From: Periplaneta americana
Taxonomy: Eukaryota; Arthropoda; Insecta; Blattodea; Blattidae
Direction: 5' to 3'
NCBI RefSeq assembly: GCF_040183065.1
Contig: NC_091123.1
Coordinates: forward strand, 7,936,001-8,000,000
DNA length: 64,000 bases
Under the pieces are notes generated by a model that saw only the letters and a program-made list of their open reading frames with translations, was not told the origin of the DNA and did not search any database. The stretch's first letter is position 1, and the number at the start of each line of letters is the position of its first letter. Positions 21,557-33,250 of the stretch are shown piece by piece. A program made the position numbers and the translations under genes.

Positions 21557-23494
21557 ATAAAGTCTCATATTTGTAGAAAGTCTGGCAAAATTCCATTTAC
21601 ACATATAGAATCGTAGGGAAAACTCACACACAAAAACAAATGGTATCGTAAAATTGGTTTTCATGGCAACGCACATAATACCCAGGCAGAGTAATAGCTA
21701 TTGGAGAGTGAAATGTTTTTGGGAGTACGTTCGACGTGGAGCCAAGCATTTGTTATGGAAGCTTGATGGAGATGCGGCGTCGTCGCTTGTGGCAAAGTGA
21801 GAACATAACCAGCAGCGATCGTCGTTTGTCTTTTCACTTGGTCGCAGTGGTAGCGGCACCTGGAATTAATTCCAACTCTGCACACCGCAAAACAGAACAA
21901 TTCACGTCAAGCAAACAAGTTTCGTCTTCCTCTGCTAAGAATTTATTCAATTCTTTTTATCGTTTTTGTTCTCCCGTAAGATATTACCTTCCCCTCAGTG
22001 TCGCTTTCTTCATGCAGTTCCTCTCGGATACTTTTTTATGGTTTTAGGATGTTTTTAAACATTTCGTTCTACTTGTCTAAACTTCTTTTTTATTTTATTT
22101 ACTTACCTATGTCTCTGTCACCATTTTCCCTACGACATGTAAAAAAAAAGAAGGAAAAATAAGACAGTCTGTGTGACGTTCTCTGTTCTGGCTACCAAAC
22201 TAGTGTTGTGCTCGTTTCTTAGATCTACTGGACACCAGTTATGTTTTACTTCTGACACTAGCTTCTTATGTTGTACTCCTGCTTATTTCAGATTTCTTGT
22301 ACAACGGTTTCCTATTGCGTTCGACTCTCGGCAATAACTATACTCACATTATTCAAGATATCTGACACCGTTTTTATACAGGGACATCATTTTATTTTCA
22401 CTTCAATTTTTATTGTACCTGAGTTTTTTAATGTACTTCGCTTCCAACCCTTCTACTAATTAAGTTCCAACTGTCCTCCACACAGAACGAAGGCCGCATA
22501 TAGTAAACAGTACTGAAGTAGTGAGTATAGTACGTTCCGGAAATATGTTTGCGTTTTCCAGTGACGTAAGAGCTTTCAATATTGAATCATATTTTCGCTA
22601 AAGGACAAGCTTTGTAGGCTATAATTAAATATATTCAAGGCGCTGTATATTATACAATAAGAAAATAAAAATCATTATATGAACTCTTTTAAACGTGTTT
22701 ATTCTTGTTGTACTTCCACGAATCTGTTTCTTAGAAACGCTATTACGAACAAACAATTGAATGCAGTCGGGCGCTTTAGTGAGGTTTCCCAGCAATTCCC
22801 ACAACTAAAAGATATTGAATCCGAGAAAGGTGCTGTGTGACGTAACAATGAAGAGCATACGTGACTGCCGGTCAACAGCCTCGAACATGGGAACCAATAA
22901 CAGAGCTCATAGGTGTCGCGCTGAAGCCATAAAGTGAACACACGCTGTATCCATTCGCTTCATAAAAACGTAAACGTTGCCATAGCGACCAAGTCACAGA
23001 GCACGAGAAATCTCTCAATAGGGTTACCAGATTTCATTTTCCTTACAGCGCCGCATGTTAAAAACAAGTGAAGACTACGATGCCACTCTTATACTGCTGT
23101 AGTCTTCGTTAGGTGTAAGACGACCATAAGTCACTCGATTTGAAGCCAACTTAACTAAATCCAGGTTAGTTTAACGTCAGTCATAGTCAGTGCTGGCTTT
23201 TTTGTTACTAGAGTTAAACGTGAAATATAACAGAGAGATGCATCAAGAAGTATACGCAGATTTTATAATACATGTTACTGATTTATGGCAGTAAATTTGT
23301 CACGAGTTTTCGCGAAAATTGACTATTTCTACAAAATAAAATTCTCAATTTCCGCCATGAAAACGAAAAACCGAATTTTTTAAATTTTTAAAAAATGCAG
23401 TACATTTGTTTTGAAAAAGTTAGCTAGAAAAGAATAGCGAGACAGATTATTTGAGAATTTTATTATTCTCTTTAATGTCCTACAATACCATTGA
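21557..23494. other. No gene seen
   Basis: About 1.9 kb with no recognised element. Short frames (21736-22047 plus, 22699-22941 minus) show no domain, and no splice-bounded GC-rich exon was found. Confidence 0.4.
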
Positions 23495-23686
23495 TGCCTT
23501 CTGTGCCCGAGGTTACGGGTTCGATCCCGGTCCAGCTCTATGGCATTTAATTGTGCTTAAATGCGACAGGCTCATGTCAGTGGACTTACTAGCATGTAAA
23601 ATTCTCCTGCGGGACAAAATTCCGGCACACCGGCGAATCTGATATAACCTCGACAGTTGCGAGCGTCGTTAAATAAAACTAAATAA
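23495..23686 (+). mobile_element. SINE3, 5'-truncated
   Basis: Begins at GCCTTCTGTGCCCGAGGTTA, includes the B box GGGTTCGATCCCGG, then CGACAGGCTCATGTCAGTGG, GGGACAAAATTCCGGCACAC and the 3' domain AGTTGCGAGCGTCGTTAAAT. It matches the full copy at 48584-48811 but lacks the A-box part. Confidence 0.88.
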
Positions 23687-23726
23687 CAATAAGGCTGATT
23701 TACAAAGAGTATTATTTTTATTATTA

Positions 23727-23978
23727 TTTACTTACTTACAAATGGCTTTTAAGGAACCCGAAGGTTCATTGCCGCCCTCACATAAGCCCGCCATCGGTCC
23801 CTATCCTGTGCAAGATTAATCCAGTCCCTATCATCATATCCCACCTCCCTCAAATCAATTTTAATATCCTCCCATCTACGTCTCGGCCTCCCCAAAGGTC
23901 TTTTTCCCTCCGGTCTCCCAACTAACACTCTAAATGCATTCCTGGATTCGCCCATAAGTGCTACATGCCCTGCCCATC
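23727..23978 (-). pseudogene. LINE-A 3' fragment, left arm of an inverted pair
   Basis: The minus strand reads LRWAGHVALMGESRNAFRVL, VGRPEGKRPLGRPRRRWED and IDLREVGYDDRDWINLAQDR to AAMNLRVP and a stop. The TTACTTACTTACAAATGGC tail complement is at its left. It is fused head-to-head at about 23979 with a plus-strand LINE-A fragment. Confidence 0.88.
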
Positions 23979-24290
23979 GCAGAACTGCACTCATTGTATT
24001 CTTCACCTGACATAATTAGGAACATTAAATCCAGACGTTTGAGATGGGCAGGGTATATAGCACGTATGGGCGAATCCAGAAATGCATATAGAGTGTTAGT
24101 TGGGGGACCGGAGGGAAAAAGACCTTTGGGGAGGCCGGGACGTAGATGGGAAGATAATATTAAAATGGATTTGAGGGAGGTGGGATATGATGGTAAGAAT
24201 GGATTAATCTTGCTCAGGATAGAGACCAATGGCGGGCTTATGTGAGGGCGGCAATGAACCTCCGGGTTCTTTAGAAGCCATTTGCAAGTA
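23979..24290 (+). pseudogene. LINE-A 3' fragment, right arm of an inverted pair
   Basis: The plus strand starts abruptly at GCAGAACTGCACTCATTG and reads ELHSLYSSPDIIRNIKSRRL, RWAGYIARMGESRNAYRVLV and GGPEGKRPLGRPGRRWEDN. A frame disturbance follows near 24195 and the copy ends in GCCATTTGCAAGTATT. Arms of about 250 bp are separated by only about 55 bp, giving a potential long hairpin. Confidence 0.88.
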
Positions 24291-24321
24291 TTATTATTGT
24301 TATAATTATTATTATTATTAA

Positions 24322-24568
24322 TTTCCTTGGTTATTTAACAACACTGTATCAACTACTGGGTTATTTAGTGTCGGTATATTTGGTGATAGATGGTATTGGC
24401 GAGATGAGGCCGAAGATTCGCCATAAATTACTTGACATTCGCCTTACGGTTTGAGAAAACCTCGTAAAACCCAACCAGGTAATAAGCCCAAGCGGGAATC
24501 GAACCCACGCCCGAACGCAGCCCTGAATCAGCATGTAAACGTGCTATTCCTTGCGCTACGTCGATAGA

Positions 24569-24569
<1 letters not shown>
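24322..24569 (-). mobile_element. SINE2 copy
   Basis: Minus-strand SINE2 with the 3' domain complement near 24340, body GAAGATTCGCCATAAATTAC, B-box complement AAGCGGGAATCGAACCC and head complement ending at GCGCTACGTCGATA. An (ATT)n array follows. Confidence 0.87.

Positions 24570-24570
<1 letters not shown>

Positions 24571-24614
<44 letters not shown>
24571..24614. repeat. (ATT)n microsatellite
   Basis: About 14 ATT units. Confidence 0.95.
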
Positions 24615-24616
<2 letters not shown>

Positions 24617-25421
24617 TTCAATTTTCATTACAATTACGCGTTACTTTTGAGACATCCTGTATGTACAAGTAAATAGCTTCGATAGTAGTCTTTTTGGGCC
24701 ATATTCATAGACATTCTTAGCGCGGACTTCCGGTGGATGATCAGCGAACTAACGTTTTTCGTATTCATAAACCAGTGTTAGCGATGTGATATGATATGAA
24801 TCCTGTACAAGTAATCGGTCGATAGCCGGGGCTAGTTCAGCACGCTCGTAGCGCGAGATAGCGAAATGTCTATGCATAGCACCCTTTATGACTGAAAAGT
24901 GATTTATATGTAAAAATCTGATTGTAAATTATGTTATGAATCTTAACTTAACGTACCTAGTGGTTAGGTTACTTGCTGCGTAATATTTACTATGAAGCTA
25001 TGTGTCATACTGTTCATTTGTTCTACTGACTCAGTCAGGAAGGGTGTGCGCAGGCTAGCCTGCAGTAAGTAGTCTCACACTAATGAATGGCGTCCATAAG
25101 CCACGCTGTGAATCACAGACTTTAAACTTCTCTGTAACTACTGCCTGCGCGCCATAAAAAGGCACACGTAACAGTCGGCCTACGTGAATCTTCTTCGAGT
25201 TGCAGCCGCTAATGGCCGGAATCAGAATTCTACGCAAGCAGTTTGACATACGAGAAGGAATACTTGACGCTGTTATGTTCGATCATCCGATATCTGTAAC
25301 GGCAAACGAAGTGGGTAGTCAAGAATATTTTAGTATGTTTGTGTTTGCTTCATCCCCTTAACTTCACACACATTTTCTCTGTCCTTCGAAGAACCGATGA
25401 TAGATGTCAGTATATTATGTA

Positions 25422-26316
25422 GGGGAGAGTGTTGTACCTTTAAACACTTTTCATACTTTATTTTTTTTAACTTTGGGAGATGAAATTTTTTAAATGAAAA
25501 AATGCTTGAAATAATTATTGAAGATTCCTTTACAACTTGCTGTATGTATTTTCCTGTTTTACAGATCTATTAAGGATGGAAAAAATAAAATGAAGGGATA
25601 TGTAATGTGTTCAAAGGTACAGCAGGATCATGTACCTTGGACATACCCTCTTGTAAGTTGGAACACATGGAATATAGGAGGGAATATAGCTGTAAAAACT
25701 GACAATCATATTTAAAATGTATTTGCAATCATAAACCAGAGCAGGCTTCTCTGATTTAGATTTTATTTCCTGGAGGAGCAGTAACTGCTTCAACAGCTTT
25801 CTTCAAGACATCCGGATCAATTGGGGGCCTCTTAACTCCAGACTTACTTCGTGACATGAGTTTAAAGTAAAAGAAAAACAAAAACCAATAGTATCGTGTA
25901 ATTTGGAACATGTTCCATGGTACAAGATGTTTTGTGTTCAAAGGTACAAGAGGGTGCACGTTTAAACAAATATGGCTCCGAAAAATAAGAGAGTCAAATA
26001 AATCATGGAAATTAAAATATGTTATTACTCACCAGATGATAGGGAACACACTGTACTTGAAATATATTAACAAATGCAATCTAGTTTTGTGTTAGAAAAC
26101 ATACATCAATGAACGAAATGATTACTTTTGGTACTAAAAAAACTTCTTTTCTCCACGGAACTCACACTTTGCAGTAAATCAAACTGAAACTACGTCCAGA
26201 GCTACTTAGCGGCTTTCTCTACAATCTACTTCATTTTGAGTCCTCTAGGTAGCAGCAAAAATTAAAAAACAAAAAATTTTCAAAGGTACACTAGCTAAAG
26301 GTACAACAGTCTCCCC
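25422..26316 (-). mobile_element. pogo-like DNA transposon, non-autonomous, TA target duplication
   Basis: Inverted ends of about 22 bp: GGGGAGAGTGTTGTACCTTT at 25422, and the complement (one mismatch) ending at 26316. TA lies immediately outside on both sides (25420-25421, 26317-26318). The subterminal motif AAGGTAC recurs several times inside. The length is 895 bp. The interior retains a short helix-turn-helix-like segment on the minus strand but no DDE catalytic domain. TA duplication fits Tc1/mariner/pogo. The pogo assignment rests on the short N-terminal peptide. Confidence 0.85.
25756..25860 (-). pseudogene. Possible pogo/Psq-type DNA-binding domain fragment
   Basis: The minus strand encodes MSRSKSGVKRPPIDPDVLKK followed by AVEAVTAPPGNKI and a stop. 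The pattern PxDxxVLxKAVEAV resembles the start of the Psq-like helix-turn-helix found in pogo-family transposases, normally followed by about 450 residues that are missing here. It is too short to be sure. Confidence 0.45.
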
Positions 26317-26334
26317 TATATCCACATCGCATGA

Positions 26335-26768
26335 AGCTGATGTAGTTTTTACAAGGAATTTCCACGATTATTAGAACCGCTCTCTGTTCAGAATCAATAC
26401 ATTCCCTTCAAAACAACGGTCAGATATCTTGGTCTAGTACTGGACAGTCGCTTGACATACAGACAACATATACAGTTAGTACGAGACAGAGCTCTGCAAA
26501 GATTCTTAGCATTATATCCAATACTTAAAAGCTTCATTCCCCTCAAAACCAAACTATTGCTGTACACATCACTTACACGATCATATATGTCCCTCGTGTC
26601 AGAAATTTGGGCTCAAACCCATCCCCGCCACATCAAGAAACTCGATGCCATCCAAAGAGCTGTGTGCAGAACCATCACAGGAGCTGATTTTTACATTACC
26701 ACTAATGCACAATTGTACAGTGACCTGGAAATCATTTTATTCAGTGACTACGTGCAGCACTTACCCTA
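26335..26768 (+). pseudogene. Jockey/CR1-like reverse transcriptase C-terminal fragment
   Basis: An open segment of about 145 codons reads PFKTTVRYLGLVLDSRLTYR, QHIQLVRDRALQRFLALYPI, FIPLKTKLLLYTSLTRSYMS, SEIWAQTHPRHIKKLDAIQR and CRTITGADFYITTN. The order VRYLGLxLD, T..HI, L..LYPI, K..LYTSL.RS, W and QR..CRTITGA is the thumb/C-terminal part of jockey-clade non-LTR reverse transcriptases. The YADD core is absent. The frame stops at about 26767; degraded similarity may continue to about 26975. It starts 18 bp right of the pogo-like element. Confidence 0.7.
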
Positions 26769-26975
26769 ATCCACTTATTAAACCATAATTATACATAGCA
26801 TTCAGTGAACAATCAAGTAATGTTAACTTTTCTGCAAAAATCATTGACTCTGAAAGTTTACCTACATATAAAGCTTACCAGTCTCCGTCTCTGATGGAGA
26901 AGATGGTCACACTTCATTTACGTACTCATGTTATAAGCAATATTCTTGTTAAGGCAAGGGTCCATGTGACCTGGA

Positions 26976-27756
26976 ACTTGTGTCTTTATTGACACCACCA
27001 AATAAATTAATAAATGAAGCTGATATGTTACTCCGAAACGCTGGATATTTCTACATCCGGTGATACGGCGCACATTGTCAAATATATATCACGCTGAACA
27101 ACGTAAAACTATTTTAATCACATGTAATTGGTCCCATAGAGTAAAAGAAATCGCTACACATTTCGAGAACTCCTGAATGCCGTGTTTCGTGTTGTGCAGC
27201 ACGCTTGCTTCTGTCCAGTCACGCGGATTCTGCGTCAGTGTTAAAATATTGCTTTTCCCGGAACAAAGGTCTTTAAACTCACCGCAGCAAGCAGTAAATC
27301 TCTAAAAGTAATGACAAAGGTTATAAAAGTATCGGACAATAAATGATAAAGAGAGTCAGCACAGCTTCAAGCCAGAATAAAATATACAGGGTGATTCAAC
27401 AAGCTATGCCGACCTTAGGGAGCTTATTTCTTAAATAGTTCGTAATCGCAACTCCCTTGGCTCCCTTAGCCATAATCGAAGTATCCAGTAACCATCATAG
27501 TGTTCTCCTAGTTGGTAGTTGAGAAGTCCTTGACGATGGCATTCGTGGCCAGAATGACGAGCGCTCCGAGATCTTGAAGAGCTCCTGCCAGAAGGATGGC
27601 TTCCATTCATCCACTATGCCGTCTCCTATTAAGTGCAGAGATGCTCCATGAATAGAACCCGCTTCCGCTGAATATACAGGCCTTCACACTACTATCCAGG
27701 TGCAGTGAAAGAAATTTATTAACTGAGAAATCATCCAGCAGTCAAGAACTCGCGTG
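26976..27756. other. No gene seen; one isolated transposon-end motif
   Basis: At 27387 TACAGGGTGATTCAACAAGC resembles the terminal repeat of the element at 52931 and of many insect mariner-like elements, but I found no partner end. Otherwise unrecognised. Confidence 0.4.
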
Positions 27757-27765
27757 CCTCACGCT

Positions 27766-27980
27766 ATGATCCGGAGTTGCGCTCAGGCGTGGATTCCCGT
27801 TTGGGATGATTACCTGGTTGGGTTTTTACGAGGTTTTTCCCTAACCGTAAGGTGAATGTCAGGTATTCTATGGCGAATCCTCGGCCTCTTCTCGCCGAAT
27901 ACCATCTCACTATCACCAATTTCATTGACGCTATATAAGCTTGTAGTTGATACAGCGAAGTTAAATAACAAAATATCTCC
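27766..27980 (+). mobile_element. SINE2, 5'-truncated, joined to LINE-A
   Basis: Starts in the anticodon-like part of the head (GATCCGGAGTTGCGCTCAGG), lacks the A box, and continues through CCTAACCGTAAGGTGAATGT to GTTGATACAGCGAAGTTAAA. LINE-A sequence starts immediately after it. The pair shares one target duplication (CCTCACGCT at 27757-27765 and 29089-29097). Confidence 0.88.
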
Positions 27981-27981
27981 G

Positions 27982-29087
27982 TGTGTCTTGGTTAAGAGAG
28001 AAATTTTATATAATATTCTTATTGAGTTTGGTATTCCCAAGAAACTAGTTCGATTAATTAAAATGTGTCTTAGTGAAACTTACAGCAAAGTCCGTATAGG
28101 CCAGTTTCTATCTGATGCTTTTCCAGTTCACTGCGAGCTAAAGCAAGGAGATGCACTATCACCTTTACTTTTTAACTTCGCTTTAGAATATGCCATTAGG
28201 AAAGTTCAGGATAACAGGCAGGGTTTGGAATTGAACGGGTTACATCTGCTCTTTGTCTATGCGGATGATGTGAATATGTTAGGAGAAAATCCACAAACGA
28301 TTAGGGAAAACACGGAAATTCTACTTGAAGCAAGTAAAGCGATAGGATTGGAAGTTAATCCCGAAAAGACTAAGTATATGATTATGTCTCGTGACCAGAA
28401 TATTGTACGAAATGGAACTATAAAAATTGGAGATTTATCCTTCGAAGAGGTGGAAAAATTCAAATATCTTGGAGCAACAGTAACAATATAAATGACACTC
28501 TGGAGGAAATTAAACGCAGAATAAATATGGGAAATGCCTGTTATTATTCGGTTGAGAAGCTTTTGTCGTCTAGCCTGCTGTCAAAAAATCTGAAAGTTAG
28601 AATTTATAAAACAGTTATATTACCGGTTGTTCTGTATGGCTGTGAAACTTGGACTGTCACTTTGAGAGAGGAACATAGGTTAAGGGTGTTTGAGAATAAG
28701 GTGCTTAGGAAAATATTTGGGGCTAAAAGGGATGAAGTTACAGGAGAATGGAGAAAGTTACACAACGCAGAACTGCAGGCATTTTATTCTTCACCTGACA
28801 TAATTAGGAACATAAAATCCAGACGTTTGAGATGGGCAGGGCATGTAGCACATATGGGCGGATCCAGAAATGCATATAGAGTGTTAGTTGGGAGACCGGA
28901 GGGGAAAAAACCTTTAGGGAGGCCGAAACGTAGATGGGAAGATAATATTAAAATGGATTTGAGAGAGGTGGGATATGATGGTAGAGACTGGATTAATCTT
29001 GCTCAGGATAGGGACCGATGGCGGGCTTATGTGAGGGCGGCAATGAACCTCCGGGTTCCTTAAAAGCCAGTAAGTAAGTAAAAAAAT
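27982..29087 (+). pseudogene. LINE-A, longest copy: RT catalytic domain to the 3' end
   Basis: The 5'-truncated ORF enters at [20 protein letters not shown]. It has the RT motifs [20 protein letters not shown] and [11 protein letters not shown] (YADD at about 28258-28269), then KSPEK-like [12 protein letters not shown] and [10 protein letters not shown] missing base near 28485 shifts the frame. It resumes as EEIKRRINMGNACYYSVEKL, LPVVLYGCETWT and ENKVLRKIFGAKRDEV, ending AAMNLRVP and TAA at 29061-29063. The tail is AGCCAGTAAGTAAGTAAA. No N-terminal endonuclease is present. The short 3' UTR with a tetranucleotide tail suggests an RTE-like clade, which is an inference. This is the reference copy for the other LINE-A fragments. 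Confidence 0.88.
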
Positions 29088-29097
29088 ACCTCACGCT

Positions 29098-29596
29098 CTG
29101 CACCGGGTTATATTACTGTAGGGTGATGAATTACTGTATCTGTTTATGTTTTTATTTATTTTTGTTTACTTACTGACGCGTTCGTTCACGTAATTGCCCA
29201 TATTTCTCCACTTACATATTTATTTAATCCCAGCTAACAGAAGTGAGCATACAGAGCCATAGCGAGGTTCAGGAGGTGTGAAGAGTACTGAAGCTGCAAG
29301 TGAGATAGAGCCTGCCTTCCTGTGCCACAGCCTGCTAATATCCGAACTAGTTCCGCCCCGCTTCCCTGCTCCAGCATCCGCTCAATCAACTAACCTGACT
29401 AGAAAGAAAAGGTAGCAATTCAGAGCAAAGAAACGTTTTGTTTCATCTGCTACCAGATGCACATGGGTTCAAACACTTGCCAGACGACTTCATCGCGCAT
29501 GTTCTAACCTAAAATGTGCAGAGATAAAATTCCATCTCTCTATTTAAGCGGAATATATGTTTACTTTTTAAGTTATTTATATAGCCTACTTATATG

Positions 29597-29650
<54 letters not shown>

Positions 29651-30196
29651 TACAAATGTACGATAATATCCATACCTTTACCACATGTAACCTAAATTAT
29701 ATATTTATTATATCGTGTATGTAATATGTATAAACTCTATATACATACATGTATGTGTACACTTCTTCCCATTTATTTACTTGCTATGTGTATATTCTTC
29801 ATAATATTTATTAATTCGCTTATTTCCACATTTTTAAGTATCGAATATTTATGGCCGGTGTTTATAAATTCAAGAAGTGTCAAAGGATGAATTATCAAGA
29901 CAGTATATAAATTGTACCATATCATAATAAGGAACATTTATCTCTATATAAAATACCCAAGGGTAATTAATTCAAAAATCTACCGCTGCTCTGCAACAAT
30001 CTTAGTATAATGTGCTTTAAGTTAATAAATTGTTAAACCCAAGAAAGCTGTGTATTTTTAGTGTTTACTTTTGTTCCAGTTGTGTAATTAGGCTAACGCC
30101 AGTAATAATTCATACTTTATTTACATTACAAATCACATAGTGATAGAAGTAATATTACTTTCAGTGAATATAATTAAGATTGAAGGCAGGATTCAC

Positions 30197-30265
<69 letters not shown>

Positions 30266-30339
30266 TACTCGTATTAAGAACCATAACGTTACCGATACAG
30301 ACAAAAAATCACAAAGATTCATGGAATCCCCATAATTGC
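29098..30339. other. No gene seen; (AT)n and (TAA)n arrays inside
   Basis: AT-rich. It holds (AT)n at 29599-29646 and (TAA)n at 30198-30264. No other structure recognised. Confidence 0.5.
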
Positions 30340-30604
30340 ATTAAACATTTACGCTATTCGTGATTGTTATTGTGAGCATGGTTGGGATTGTAAGGATGTT
30401 TGGGATTTGAAATAAAAGTTTGATATTTCTTTTCATTTCTGACTTTATTCTCCTCTCATTTAAATTTAACAAGACGGAGCCTTCTCGTTAACTACTTCAT
30501 AATCGCTTCCGCATTCCATGAGGCCTAGTCTCCAGACAACAATGCAATTGATAGTCGAAACGATTCACACATCAATATGACGTCAGTAGTGAGTTGTTTA
30601 AAAT
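30340..30604 (+). repeat. Interspersed repeat R6, copy 1
   Basis: Shares TTATTGTGAGCATGGTTGGG, GGAGCCTTCTCGTTAACTAC, AGGCCTAGTCTCCAGACAAC and GATAGTCGAAACGATTCACA with the reverse strand of 45387-45925. This copy lacks about 280 bp present in the other. Class unknown. Confidence 0.8.
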
Positions 30605-31085
30605 TGTAAAGAATAAAAAAATTTCACGTGAATCTTTTTCAAGTCCATCACAGATCTACAACAACTGTTTTAACACGGCCCCCTTGTATAAAAATATAAA
30701 TCACTGAAATAAAGAAACATCAAAATACATTATTCATTTATTAATTAATACGTCATCGTTATTGTTGGAATTGCCTATATAAAGAGACGACATCCCGGAT
30801 GGCTGGACGGTTTCTTTCAGGAAATGCTGCGATGTACATAACCTCTTAAATATAAAAGCAATTGAGGATGGATCCGCCAATATAATAACCATAGGCCGTG
30901 CACTCCATCTGATCGGTATTGCAATAAAAGCTATGAATGAACAAATGAAGCTCCCCAAACTAACAGATTGATGCATTGCGGGCGACATGGACGCAACCCC
31001 ATAAGGGGCAATGTAATTCTTGTTACAATTTTTTTCGGGTAGTACGCAGACAAAACGCTCCAGGTTAAAAGAACGACCATTGAGA

Positions 31086-31193
<108 letters not shown>

Positions 31194-31399
31194 AATATTT
31201 AAAGAAAATAATCTGCCCTCAATGAGGGTGACCATAAAGATCCAAAATAAAAGCACTACAGAATAATTTAGAAAGAGAGGAATTGTTTATTAAAAAATTC
31301 AGAGAAATGCAAACACAACAGAATCATCAATGGCCAAAATATAAATGGTAATGTAATATTTGGATTGAATCCTTAAGAATATTCAACAAAATTTTTTGA

Positions 31400-31403
<4 letters not shown>

Positions 31404-31463
<60 letters not shown>
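31404..31463. repeat. (ATT)n microsatellite
   Basis: About 20 ATT units. Confidence 0.96.
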
Positions 31464-31933
31464 GAGATGATGACGATGAAGCCGATATACCTTGTGCAGC
31501 CCAGAGAGATGATACCAGAATGAAATTCTGCTCCTCTACGTTAAAGTCTCGTGGATTTGAACGTCCGCCTGTCTTCCCCGAGGCACGAGCCGCTTCTTCG
31601 TGGCAGTGACCTCTCACACGTGGTATCGATGTCACATGTGATATAACTTTACACACAACAAGCCTCTACTTCTTCTTTCTCTGGCGACATTTACCCCAAA
31701 CTCTTATTTTTGTTTTTCTCTTTCTGGCACTGGACCAGGGATGCACATCTTCCACAGTGATCGAAAATACAAGTCTTGACCAGAAACATTAATAGCTTCG
31801 CTTGTAACTAACCGATTTGCATAACATTCAAATGTTACATTGTTAGAGGTGTTTTGGTCACGTTCGTATATTTTGCTGCTGCTTAAGAACATGCTGTACA
31901 AGTAGTCTGAATTATATGGAGTGTAAAATATTA

Positions 31934-31976
31934 CCGTAGTCTAGTATATACAGTCACGAAGCTCAATACGTAGTAA
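31934..31976 (-). mobile_element. One end of the MITE family M1
   Basis: CCGTAGTCTAGTATATACAG and GAAGCTCAATACGTAGTAAA match the inverted right end of the full element at 54264-54445. TTA precedes it (31931-31933). Only about 43 bp remain. Confidence 0.75.
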
Positions 31977-32889
31977 ATGTAAATGATATTTTGATATGAC
32001 CGTTTATTTTTGTAAATGAAAGCAACAATGGTAATTCACTGAAAATAGTTCAAATTTCTCAATTTGTATTATATGACAGTAAAAATTTTTATTTATTTTC
32101 AAAACTGGTCAGTTACCCCCAGTTAAAAGTCTTGCAAATACATCATATTTATTTAAAAGTAAATGTTTTATTAGAATTTATGTACAAAATCACACACATT
32201 TCAGATCATATACTCACAAAAACACAATCAAAGGCAGGGATACAATACGTTTGTTTGAACCCAAGTGTTTAACGAGCACTGCCTTCAATTAAAGCAGTAA
32301 TATTGGCCCTAGAATTTATAACAAATTAATTTAAAATATCTTTATCTAACTCAGTTTTAAATTTTAAAATATATACAAACACTTTGTTATTAGTGAATAT
32401 TGATTTTTAAGTTTTTTTATTGTAGTATATCTACGTAAATGTATTACAGTATGTAGGCTATTGAATCCTTCCCTGATCATTCTCTTCCAGGGGAGTGTCA
32501 GAATTCTTCGCCCTTGTAAAGTTTTACATTGTCTATTCTTGTAGCAATAAAGCATATACACTTGGCGTAAGCTACATTTTGTTGTTTATATTTTAGCAAA
32601 ATGGTGGAGTGGGATTATTATTTCTACCGCAGGTGCACAATTATAATTATTCTTGGGTATATAAAAGCTCCAGGGGGGAAACATCGTGCGCTCCTTGCGG
32701 CAATTTGTACACTAGCATTGCTGGAATTTTCATGTGTAAAGTACTTAACGTCATATCCCTGTAACTTTCCTCTTCACATAAATATATTGTAATGGTGTGT
32801 GGCTGTTAAAATTGGATAAACAATTGAACATAAATGTCATGAAACACAGAACTGAACAAAGTAAATCGAAATAAAATGACATGTTTAAA
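31977..32889. other. No gene seen
   Basis: AT-rich sequence with short unrecognised frames. Confidence 0.4.
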
Positions 32890-32891
32890 GG

Positions 32892-33250
32892 ATGAATATA
32901 AAAAATTCATATAGAAATTATACAATATATCGAAAAATACAACTTAACAAACTAGCATGCAATAGTTGCAACGACTTTTACATTGGACAGACTGGAAGAT
33001 CGTTTCAAACACGTTACAAGGAACATATCACAACTCCAATCACAGCTACAGCAACATGGACACTGACACGAAAATACTGAACAACCAACCAAAAAAATTG
33101 ACACTCTAGAACAATATGAAATTTACAAACATATAAAAACACACCCACAGCACATCCTAAATACTCAACTCAATTTCAAAACACACACACCATTTCGACA
33201 TAATCATGAACACACCCCATCACAACAGGAAACCAGAAGATAGCGCGGGA
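32892..33250 (+). pseudogene. Penelope-like retroelement, GIY-YIG endonuclease fragment
   Basis: The plus strand reads KLACNSCNDFYIGQTGRSFQ then TRYKEH. The Cys pair followed by F-YIGQTGR-F..R..EH is the GIY-YIG endonuclease signature typical of Penelope-like elements. After a frame break near 33060 come pieces such as EQYEIYKHIKTHPQHILNTQ and the terminal NTPHHNRKPEDSAGPH. No RT domain is present. The element normally encodes RT followed by this endonuclease, so only the C-terminal end survives. Confidence 0.7.
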
